A stretch of 7,867 nucleotides of DNA. Source: Pseudobdellovibrionaceae bacterium. Its GTDB lineage: Bacteria; Bdellovibrionota; Bdellovibrionia; Bdellovibrionales; Bdellovibrionaceae. The DNA lies in contig JACMRP010000115.1 in the NCBI GenBank assembly GCA_014376325.1, forward strand, positions 1 to 7,867. Reading direction: 5' to 3'. Within the stretch, counting starts at the first letter, position 1. Each line of letters opens with the position of its first letter. Shown here in pieces: positions 1 through 5,543 of this stretch. Position numbers and translations under genes: made by a program. The notes below the pieces were generated by a model. It saw only the letters and a program-made list of their open reading frames with translations. It was not told the DNA's origin and ran no database searches.

Positions 1-48
1 ACAGTGCCCCGAATCGTTCGAAAAGTCTAGACGGACTCGCAAATTAAC

Positions 49-77
49 TTGTGGCACCAAGAGTCGTTGAATAAGAT
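49..77 (+). promoter_or_regulatory. Possible promoter of the first outer-membrane gene
   Basis: A TTGTGG hexamer (49-54) and a TAAGAT hexamer (72-77) are separated by 17 bp, the usual sigma-70-type spacing. The matches to TTGACA and TATAAT are only 3/6 and 4/6. The GTG start at 84 lies 6 bases after the -10-like element and no Shine-Dalgarno sequence precedes it, so the transcript could be leaderless or nearly so. This rests on pattern matching alone. Confidence 0.25.
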
Positions 78-83
78 AAAAAT

Positions 84-2270
84 GTGAATTTATTCGTGAG
101 GTTAGCTTTAATTTTGTTATGTGCGGGAAGTACCGTAGGGTTGAATGTGGCTTTCGCTCAAGTCGAAGAGCCAACTTCGACTGCAACCGATACTCCGCCG
201 ACGGAAGAAACTCCTTTACCGGAAGCACCGCCGTCACCGCCATCAGCTGAGCTTCCGCTTGCGCCCACGCCCACGCAGCAGAGTTCGCCCACAGCAGAGA
301 CTCCCCCCGCGGAATCCGCTGAACCGGAAAAGCTGGCTCCCGAGCCGCCGAAAAAGCCCATTTACAAATACAAAACAGTGCGCGATGAAGACCACACGAA
401 GCCGGTTTACTTTGAGTCGATGGAAAACCTGATGCCAACGATGGAGTTGGAATACGACATGACTCAGAAAAAAGGCAACGCGCTAAAAATTGGCGACGTG
501 ACAATTGATGATCAAAGTTTTTTCTTCGCTCTAGTTCCGGTCGCAAAGTTTCACCCGAAGCTCGGCGCCATCGTTGGCAACAAAGAGGCTTCAAAAACCG
601 CGCTGGTCTTCCGTTGGCCTGAGCCCTTGTTGCAAAGTGGCCAGCTTGAAATGATTTCGCGTACCGGGTCCGTTTTGTGGAAGCTGGATATCAGCGACTC
701 CGACCGCGTTTCGTGGAATGAAAAGTTAGCGACCTGGAAAATGGAACTCGAAAAGAAAGGCGTAAAGACCGAAAAACTTTCTAGGAGCAGCGTCTTTTAC
801 ACGCAGTTCGGAATTCTGGACGTCTTTTCTCGCGGATTAAAACCTGCGAATGAATCTTTCCGTTTTTGCCTGACGCAGTTACAAGGAAGATCGCAGTCGC
901 GTCTTTGTTCTTCGCGCTACGTTCTGCGGGGGTCTAAAAACTCGCAAGTCATGTCAAAGATCCGATCCACCGGAAAACCTCGAGTCTTGCTGCAGTCGGC
1001 GGCAGCGCCGCTAAAACAGATCGTGCCGGTCCCTAAAGACGGGCCGACCAGTTTTTTTGCTGAACTTGGCGGCGGCGAAAGTTACGAATTTATCGCGGTT
1101 CCAAATCCATTGAACTTGATGGACTTGTCGGACACGCGGGATCCTAAAAAACTTCGCATCGTCGCTTGGGGAACTCGGCCGACGATTGATTCGAATATTT
1201 TAAATCCGGATGATTATTCTGCAGTGACCAAAGCTATTGGTTTTGAACCGACGATCGGCGATCTTCGCAAATTTTGGGAAGCGTTCATCTTGGCTGACGA
1301 TCCTAAAATTTATTTACCTGGCCAGGGCGGGGGAGTGTTCGCGCAACGCTTCGACCTCGCGCAAGTTCCGCAAGCGGCGGCCCGTCCGTATTTAGAAACC
1401 CTTACGCCCAGCGGAACTTACAACGACGGCGTAAAACTTTACGGGGTCCGCAGAGAAGACGTCAAACTGACGAGCCTCGAAAATTTAATCGAGGTCGATG
1501 AAACAGATCCACAGCATTTTACTTGGTACTTCAAAGCCCAAGATCGCGGGCAGATGAATCGAAGCTTTCTTAGCATGGAATATGAAGGCAAAGAGTACCG
1601 CGCTTTTTACGAGCTATTTAAAGGTTATCCGCGAGAGCTGAGCGGACGTTTATCAGGCATGATTGGGGACGGCGGGACCAATATTTTTATGGGCGAAATC
1701 GCTTACAATCAGTGGTTTGAAGATATCTTTGGATGGACCAGCTACTGGCTTGCGCGCCAGCGATGGGGCGTTAGCGCGAAAGCGTTCAAATCTTTCACGC
1801 AACTAAAAATTGATTCCAAAGGGACCACGGCAGGAATCTCGGTCGTTAATATTGACGCAAAATATCGTTTCGCACCCGGTCTGTGGAATCGTGACGAAAC
1901 TCTTGGCGCCATGCTGGACTATCAAGAGATCGGATTCGGCGGCATCAATGCGCCGATGATCGGTGCGGGTGGGTTCTGGGCCCGTTCGATGCCGAAAGTA
2001 TTCGATGATTTCTTAAACTTGGCTTCGGTCTTGAAGTATCCAAAATGGGTCGACATGGAATTTATTTATTATCCGTTGTCCCTTTCGAAAGACGTAGCGC
2101 TTCAGACCAATTTTGCCATGAACTTCCATGGAAAGGTCATATGGACCAAACACTGGTTTGGGGAAGCCGGGTTCGGCATTAAACGCTATGCGATCACTGA
2201 TAACAAAATCCAGCAAAGAGCGCTGTTAACGACCTTTTACGGGACGGTCGGCGTGGGCCTCAGCTTCTAA
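84..2270 (+). CDS. Large outer-membrane beta-barrel protein with Pro-rich N-terminal spacer (unrecognised family)
   Basis: I do not recognise the family. The 728-residue product begins with a clear Sec signal peptide (about residues 1-25, cleavage after AFA before Q26). Residues 27-92 are a low-complexity spacer with about 20 prolines plus many Thr, Glu and Ala, the kind of linker used to cross the periplasm or peptidoglycan. Residues of roughly 95-520 form a mixed soluble region containing C262 and C275, a possible disulfide. The last 200 or so residues show alternating aromatic and small residues, and the chain ends in GVGLSF with a terminal Phe, the usual signature of a barrel inserted by the BAM complex. 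The GTG at 84 is the only start: the ATG at 82 reads straight into TGA and an in-frame stop lies at 72-74. No Shine-Dalgarno is visible. The function is unknown; an envelope structural or surface role is an inference from layout. I am sure it is a real exported gene, and moderately sure of the barrel. Confidence 0.85.
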   Translation: MNLFVRLALILLCAGSTVGLNVAFAQVEEPTSTATDTPPTEETPLPEAPPSPPSAELPLAPTPTQQSSPTAETPPAESAEPEKLAPEPPKKPIYKYKTVRDEDHTKPVYFESMENLMPTMELEYDMTQKKGNALKIGDVTIDDQSFFFALVPVAKFHPKLGAIVGNKEASKTALVFRWPEPLLQSGQLEMISRTGSVLWKLDISDSDRVSWNEKLATWKMELEKKGVKTEKLSRSSVFYTQFGILDVFSRGLKPANESFRFCLTQLQGRSQSRLCSSRYVLRGSKNSQVMSKIRSTGKPRVLLQSAAAPLKQIVPVPKDGPTSFFAELGGGESYEFIAVPNPLNLMDLSDTRDPKKLRIVAWGTRPTIDSNILNPDDYSAVTKAIGFEPTIGDLRKFWEAFILADDPKIYLPGQGGGVFAQRFDLAQVPQAAARPYLETLTPSGTYNDGVKLYGVRREDVKLTSLENLIEVDETDPQHFTWYFKAQDRGQMNRSFLSMEYEGKEYRAFYELFKGYPRELSGRLSGMIGDGGTNIFMGEIAYNQWFEDIFGWTSYWLARQRWGVSAKAFKSFTQLKIDSKGTTAGISVVNIDAKYRFAPGLWNRDETLGAMLDYQEIGFGGINAPMIGAGGFWARSMPKVFDDFLNLASVLKYPKWVDMEFIYYPLSLSKDVALQTNFAMNFHGKVIWTKHWFGEAGFGIKRYAITDNKIQQRALLTTFYGTVGVGLSF

Positions 2271-2271
2271 A

Positions 2272-2283
2272 CTTTACGTAAAG
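2272..2283. repeat. 12 bp perfect palindrome just after the first gene
   Basis: CTTTACGTAAAG is its own reverse complement and starts two bases after the TAA stop. There is no loop and no following T tract, so it is not a usual intrinsic terminator. It could be a dimeric protein-binding site in the 5' region of the HD-GYP gene, or chance. Confidence 0.4.
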
Positions 2284-2294
2284 ACCTTAACAAT

Positions 2295-2307
2295 TCTCAG
2301 TCTGAGA
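2295..2307. repeat. Inverted repeat TCTCAG-T-CTGAGA upstream of the HD-GYP gene
   Basis: Two perfect 6-base arms flank a single T. The repeat lies 7-19 bases upstream of a TATAAC element (2314-2319), so it would overlap the -35 zone of a promoter placed there, the position expected for an operator. The one-base centre makes a DNA-binding site more likely than an RNA hairpin. Confidence 0.35.
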
Positions 2308-2313
2308 CGTCGA

Positions 2314-2319
2314 TATAAC
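2314..2319 (+). promoter_or_regulatory. Possible -10 element for the HD-GYP gene
   Basis: TATAAC matches TATAAT at 5 of 6 positions and lies about 45 bases upstream of the preferred ATG. No good -35 sits at 16-18 bp; the nearest, TTAACA at 2287-2292, is 21 bp away. This would fit an activated promoter or a non-standard sigma factor, or may be chance. Confidence 0.2.
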
Positions 2320-2364
2320 TTAAGGAATTCAACGCAGTTGTCGATAGAGGATATGGGGGGATTC

Positions 2365-3012
2365 ATGTCTTCATCATGGGGCGACATTCCAAGTTGGGCG
2401 TACGACGCGGCTCAAGCGTTGATGCAATCATTAAAAGTTGTGGATCCAGGCACGTACGCGCATTGTTTGCGCGTTGGCGAAATGGCCAGAAAACTCGCGC
2501 GTGATTCGGGCATGAATGAGTACGAGCAAAAGCTTGTTGAGTTCGCCGGCATCTTCCACGACATCGGTAAAATTGGCGTTGATCCAGAAATCATCGGCAA
2601 GCCAGGTAAGCTCGATCCCCGTGAACTCGATATCATGAAAAACCATCCAGTCATGAGCGAACAGATCGTTCGTCCTTTAGCGAATCATAGCTTCTTCAAA
2701 GAAATTCTTCCGGCCATTCGTGGTCATCATGAACGTTTGGACGGCGAAGGTTATCCAGACAAGCTGATGGGCGAAAAAATTCCGTTGTTAGCCCGCGTGA
2801 TTTTAGTGGTGGACACTTACGATGCAATGTCTCAGACCCGCGCCTATCGTAAGGGACTTCCGGACGACATCGTGTACGCAGAATTAAAGCGTTGCAGCGG
2901 TACCCAGTTTGATCCGCAACTAGTTCGGATTTTCCTGCAGGCTCACAAAACATGGCACGCCTTGGATACCGATCAAGAAACTTTCCATCATCTTATCAAA
3001 AAAATAGCTTAG
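2365..3012 (+). CDS. Stand-alone HD-GYP domain protein, probable cyclic-di-GMP phosphodiesterase
   Basis: HD-GYP proteins hydrolyse c-di-GMP to pGpG or GMP in the cytoplasm. The motif set is complete (215-residue numbering): H33 in the HCLRV segment, the HDIGK motif with H65, D66 and K69, H94, the paired H121-H122, the full GYP at 129-131 within the DGEGYP segment, and D150 in the VVDTYDAM segment followed by RAYR. The residue four before H33 is Gly29, where trinuclear-site members have an acidic ligand, so a two-metal site seems more likely; this is inferred from pattern only. There is no receiver, PAS or membrane segment, just about 20 residues ahead of the catalytic domain, so the input must come from a partner or from expression. 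The start is uncertain. ATG 2365 has GGGGGGA four bases upstream, ATG 2353 has AGAGG very close, and TTG 2338 would give 224 residues. It lies in the same direction as the outer-membrane gene upstream and converges on the lipocalin gene. Confidence 0.93.
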   Translation: MSSSWGDIPSWAYDAAQALMQSLKVVDPGTYAHCLRVGEMARKLARDSGMNEYEQKLVEFAGIFHDIGKIGVDPEIIGKPGKLDPRELDIMKNHPVMSEQIVRPLANHSFFKEILPAIRGHHERLDGEGYPDKLMGEKIPLLARVILVVDTYDAMSQTRAYRKGLPDDIVYAELKRCSGTQFDPQLVRIFLQAHKTWHALDTDQETFHHLIKKIA

Positions 3013-3023
3013 CTGAATTTAGC
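2998..3023 (-). terminator. Weak candidate terminator for the lipocalin transcript
   Basis: Read leftward past the lipocalin stop, the sequence has two AGCT tetramers able to form a short 4 bp stem, then a run of seven T (3004 down to 2998). The stem is poor. The site overlaps the last codons of the convergent HD-GYP gene, so leftward termination here would occur inside that gene's 3' end. Confidence 0.22.
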
Positions 3024-3620
3024 TTACTTCACGGCGTCGCAGAGTCTCGTGGCAGTCTTGAAACCGCCGTCCTGCGGGGTGATATTGAATTCACACGGAT
3101 CATATTCTTGAGCACGAAGTTCTTTCACTAGATCTGAGAGCACCGTCGTGCTGATAGTCCCACTACGAGCTAAAATCCAACCATACTTCCGTTTCGGATG
3201 CCCCACGATCGCGTATCGATAGTCCTTATCCAGCGAAATAATCCAGTACTTGCCGCCGATGGTATAAACGTATCGACCAAAAATACGCGCGAAGGTGACA
3301 TCCAGCTTCGCGTTGGTCTGCGGGTCACTGACCTTAGCGCGTCCTTCACTCGAGATTCTTTCGCCATCTTTGGTGTCACAAGAATTTAAAACTTGCACCG
3401 ACTGATCCGGTAAGATCTCGTAGTGCGCGACCGTGTTCGCAACGCATTTCCGTTGGAAGAATTGGGGTATCGACGCAATTTCATGCCAGTCGCCCATGTA
3501 TTTGTGTAGATCAACGAATTCAACCGTCTGAACGGGTTTGGTTTCGACGTTTTTTGCATCGACATTGATGGAAGCAAAAACAACAAAGAGCAGCGCGGAA
3601 GTCATCATCAGTTTTTTCAT
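3024..3620 (-). CDS. Blc/apolipoprotein D-type bacterial lipocalin, periplasmic
   Basis: Bacterial lipocalins of the Blc family bind fatty acids or lysophospholipids in an eight-stranded barrel and are linked to envelope lipid maintenance. The 198-residue product has a Sec signal peptide (about residues 1-22, cleavage after VDA). The lipocalin GxW signature is present as YMGDW (41-45), followed by HEIA, where Blc usually has YEIA. Further family landmarks are the EGRAKV strand (92-97), LDVTF (106-110), YWIISLDKDYRYAIVG (125-140) and WILARSGTIS (148-157). Unlike E. coli Blc, no lipobox Cys follows the signal peptide, so it should be soluble in the periplasm, or exported, rather than lipid-anchored. 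Four Cys (59, 81, 176, 194) could make two disulfides. ATG 3620 is preceded by AGGGT with 7-base spacing, directly abutting the 22 bp palindrome. It lies 35 bp downstream of the DUF1338 gene and may be co-transcribed with it. The family call is secure; the ligand is unknown. Confidence 0.93.
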   Translation of the reverse strand: MKKLMMTSALLFVVFASINVDAKNVETKPVQTVEFVDLHKYMGDWHEIASIPQFFQRKCVANTVAHYEILPDQSVQVLNSCDTKDGERISSEGRAKVSDPQTNAKLDVTFARIFGRYVYTIGGKYWIISLDKDYRYAIVGHPKRKYGWILARSGTISTTVLSDLVKELRAQEYDPCEFNITPQDGGFKTATRLCDAVK

Positions 3621-3632
3621 AATTCAGACCCT

Positions 3633-3654
3633 AACATGCGGATATCCGCATGTT
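3633..3654. repeat. Perfect 22 bp palindrome between the DUF1338 and lipocalin genes
   Basis: The half-site AACATGCGGAT is followed at once by its exact reverse complement. The palindrome begins one base beyond the DUF1338 stop codon (separated by base 3655) and its other edge touches the lipocalin Shine-Dalgarno. It could be a dimeric repressor or activator operator. As RNA it could form a 9 bp stem with an ATAT loop next to the ribosome binding site. No T tract follows it in the leftward direction, so simple intrinsic termination is unlikely. Confidence 0.6.
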
Positions 3655-3655
3655 G

Positions 3656-4453
3656 TTACATTTTGTTCGTGCTTTCGAAGATTTTGTCCGCAGATTTCGC
3701 AACGAAGCCTTGGTAAAGCTTGCCATCTGGCATCGTAAAGCGTTTTGCAAACTCATAATAACAGCCCGGTACATTGTGGACTCCGTCTGAAAACTGCACC
3801 GGAATCTCGCTCGCCATCGTTGAACTCTGTACCAAGAAGTCTGCAGGAGTTCCCTTGACGGCTCCGCCGGATATGTTTAGCGCGAAGCCATTTGCTAGAA
3901 TGAATTCGTTCAGCTTTTCGATGTCGCTGAATTTTTTCAGATTGTTAATAAATACGGTAAAGTGATTTGGCCGGAAACCGTGCGCCGCGACCCAAGAAGC
4001 ATATTCGCTTTCTTTCGCGAGCTGACTGTAGAGCGCAAAACTCATTTTCCATGGCCGGCCACTGAGCGAAAAGTTTTCGGAAGCAATCAGGGAATCCGGA
4101 ACCTCATCAATCAGTTTATTCACGGTCTCGCGAATAAACGGCGATACCTTTTCGAGCTCGAGTTCGCTAATAAAGATCTTTGGTTGGTTTTGATCAGAAT
4201 GTTCATAATGTTTTGCGTACAGCTTTTTTTCGACGAAATTGTAATCGCCCTTTGCGACGTAGCCATACTTTTCAAACTGGCGGGCTAAGCTATCGATCCC
4301 GAGACGGGGATGGTTGAATGTACGAAGTGCAATGTGGTCGTTTTCTAATTTTTCGCCGTGGCTCATGAATAAATCAGAGATTTTTTTAGCTGCCGGATTG
4401 ATTTGGCAATAGTCTGTCCACATCACGTCCAAAAGATTTTTGAGGCTAATCAT
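3656..4453 (-). CDS. DUF1338 family metalloenzyme (2-oxoadipate dioxygenase/decarboxylase-like, HglS/YdcJ group)
   Basis: DUF1338 enzymes are Fe(II)-dependent. The characterised member HglS of Pseudomonas putida converts 2-oxoadipate to D-2-hydroxyglutarate in lysine catabolism. In this 265-residue protein the expected ligands are visible: H40 and R44 in DHIALRT, H164 in the RPNHFT segment, and E234 in the CYYEFAKR segment. KGTPADFLVQSSTMA (200-214) is also a family hallmark. The length matches the short form of the family rather than the longer HglS/YdcJ form (over 400 residues), so the substrate may be a different 2-oxoacid. The start is fixed by AGGAGG (4464-4459 on the minus strand) 5 bases before ATG 4453. 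A longer reading frame to 4600 exists, but it runs antisense through the M14 start. There is no signal peptide with this start, so it is cytoplasmic. It is divergent from the M14 gene and upstream of the lipocalin gene. No other lysine-degradation gene is in view. The family call is strong, the exact reaction tentative. Confidence 0.88.
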   Translation of the reverse strand: MISLKNLLDVMWTDYCQINPAAKKISDLFMSHGEKLENDHIALRTFNHPRLGIDSLARQFEKYGYVAKGDYNFVEKKLYAKHYEHSDQNQPKIFISELELEKVSPFIRETVNKLIDEVPDSLIASENFSLSGRPWKMSFALYSQLAKESEYASWVAAHGFRPNHFTVFINNLKKFSDIEKLNEFILANGFALNISGGAVKGTPADFLVQSSTMASEIPVQFSDGVHNVPGCYYEFAKRFTMPDGKLYQGFVAKSADKIFESTNKM

Positions 4454-4535
4454 CGCGCCCTCCTGTGGGATTCCTAACGATCGTCCCATAGCGTTAACAG
4501 TTGGTGCAAGAACAAAAGAGCAAAATAATAACCCA
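4454..4535. promoter_or_regulatory. Divergent intergenic region between DUF1338 and M14 genes
   Basis: These 82 bp must hold, or sit next to, promoters for both directions. On the plus strand an AATAAT element (4524-4529, 5/6 match to a -10 box) ends six bases before the M14 ATG, and TTAACA occurs at 4494-4499 but 24 bp from it. No convincing -10/-35 pair is visible leftward. There are no clear inverted repeats. Confidence 0.35.
4459..4464 (-). promoter_or_regulatory. Strong Shine-Dalgarno fixing the DUF1338 start
   Basis: On the minus strand AGGAGG lies 5 bases ahead of ATG 4453. It is one of the few near-consensus ribosome binding sites in the window and argues against the longer in-frame start at 4600. 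Confidence 0.8.
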
Positions 4536-5543
4536 ATGATTCCAGAGTTAGAACAGATCGAAATCCTGATTGCCGAAATGGGTCCCAAAGTCCGTAGCAA
4601 AATTTTGGCGCATAGTCAAATGGGCGACATCCGACTGCCGATTTACAAACTGACATTCGGGAGCGAAGACCCGTGCGCACCCACCATCGGCTTTATTGGC
4701 GGAGTTCACGGGCTCGAAAGGATTGGGGCGCAGGTTTGTCTGTCGCTTTTAAAGTCATTCGCCGAACTGATGTTGTGGGATGAAGGTACAAAGAAGGCAC
4801 TGCAAAACATCCGCGTTTTTTTTATACCCGTTGTGAATCCGATCGGAATTTTGAAGCGAACACGCAGTAATCCGCAAGGAGTGGATCTGATGCGCAATTC
4901 ACCGACGGAAGCGGACGCAGCAGCCAGGTGGGTTGGCGGCCAGCGCTACAGCGCAAAACTTCCTTGGTACCGCGGGGATATTGGCCAAGCGATGCAACCG
5001 GAATCGATGGCCCTCGTGGCCGCGGTCGAAGAGGAAATTTTTAAATCCAAAACGGCAATCACTCTGGATTTTCATTCGGGTTTTGGCTGGCAAGACCAAA
5101 TTTGGTTTCCGTACGCTAAAACAAAAAAACCATATCCAGGTTTGCCCGAAGCCCACGCATTCAAAACGCTTTTTGATCGAACGTACCCGCATCACTTCTA
5201 CAAAATCGAACCGCAGGCGCTGAACTACACAACGCACGGGGATTTATGGGATCACCTTTATGACGAATACTTGCAGCGGGGCCCCCGTGGTGGCAATTAC
5301 CTCCCGCTGTGCGTAGAGATGGGCTCTTGGACGTGGCTCAAAAAAAATCCACTGCAGATTTTTAGGTTGCACGGTCACTTTAATCCATTAAAATCCCACC
5401 GCATGAAGCGGACGTTGCGAAGGCATAACACGCTTTTTGATTTTATGATCAAAGCCGCGCAGTCCCCGCAGGCCTGGGCGCAGCTGAGTGAATCACAAAA
5501 GATTCAACATACGAACAGGGCCAAGGAGTTATGGTATGTATAA
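4536..5543 (+). CDS. M14 family zinc carboxypeptidase, cytoplasmic
   Basis: M14 metallopeptidases use one zinc to remove C-terminal residues or split unusual peptide bonds; the cytoplasmic MpaA type cuts the gamma-D-Glu-diaminopimelate bond of murein peptides. In this 335-residue protein the zinc ligands are H58 and E61 (VHGLE) and H180 (LDFHSG). The catalytic Glu is probably E261 in CVEMGSW. The RTRS segment (108-111) aligns with the carboxypeptidase A segment holding Arg127. GVDLMRN (115-121) aligns with the usual GVDLNRN, with Met119 in place of the substrate-binding Asn (Asn144 in carboxypeptidase A) while R120 is kept. PWYRGDIGQAMQPES (143-157) matches the family segment ahead of the second half of the fold. 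There is no signal peptide. ATG 4536 has no Shine-Dalgarno. An in-frame TTG at 4440 would overlap the divergent gene and its ribosome binding site, so I rejected it. The hydrolase gene overlaps its 3' end by 8 bp. The family is secure, the substrate unknown; murein peptide recycling is a guess. Confidence 0.9.
   Translation: MIPELEQIEILIAEMGPKVRSKILAHSQMGDIRLPIYKLTFGSEDPCAPTIGFIGGVHGLERIGAQVCLSLLKSFAELMLWDEGTKKALQNIRVFFIPVVNPIGILKRTRSNPQGVDLMRNSPTEADAAARWVGGQRYSAKLPWYRGDIGQAMQPESMALVAAVEEEIFKSKTAITLDFHSGFGWQDQIWFPYAKTKKPYPGLPEAHAFKTLFDRTYPHHFYKIEPQALNYTTHGDLWDHLYDEYLQRGPRGGNYLPLCVEMGSWTWLKKNPLQIFRLHGHFNPLKSHRMKRTLRRHNTLFDFMIKAAQSPQAWAQLSESQKIQHTNRAKELWYV
5523..5528 (+). promoter_or_regulatory. 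Shine-Dalgarno for the alpha/beta hydrolase, inside the M14 gene
   Basis: AAGGAG lies 7 bases ahead of ATG 5536. It selects this start over the earlier in-frame ATG at 5488 and over the out-of-frame ATG at 5531. Confidence 0.75.

Noticed and set aside
158..361. Minus-strand open frame rich in Gly, Ser and Val
   Set aside because: It mirrors the Pro/Thr/Glu-rich spacer codons of the outer-membrane gene and has no independent coding signal.
4190..4230. T-rich stretch read as a terminator
   Set aside because: It lies inside the DUF1338 coding sequence, has no adjacent stem, and is explained by Lys and Phe codons on the minus strand.
4440..4535. TTG 4440 as start of the M14 gene
   Set aside because: It would overlap the start codon and ribosome binding site of the divergent gene, has no Shine-Dalgarno, and the added residues do not resemble the family. 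ATG 4536 opens directly into the domain.
3656..4600. Longer DUF1338 reading frame (314 residues) whose first 37 residues look like a signal peptide
   Set aside because: The extension runs antisense through the M14 start, has no ribosome binding site, and the family begins near residue 50 of this frame. AGGAGG five bases before ATG 4453 fixes the internal start. The hydrophobic stretch appears to be coincidence.
5488..5535. ATG 5488 as start of the alpha/beta hydrolase
   Set aside because: It lies inside the M14 gene without a good ribosome binding site, whereas ATG 5536 has AAGGAG at 7 bases and starts the first beta strand at once, as expected for the fold.
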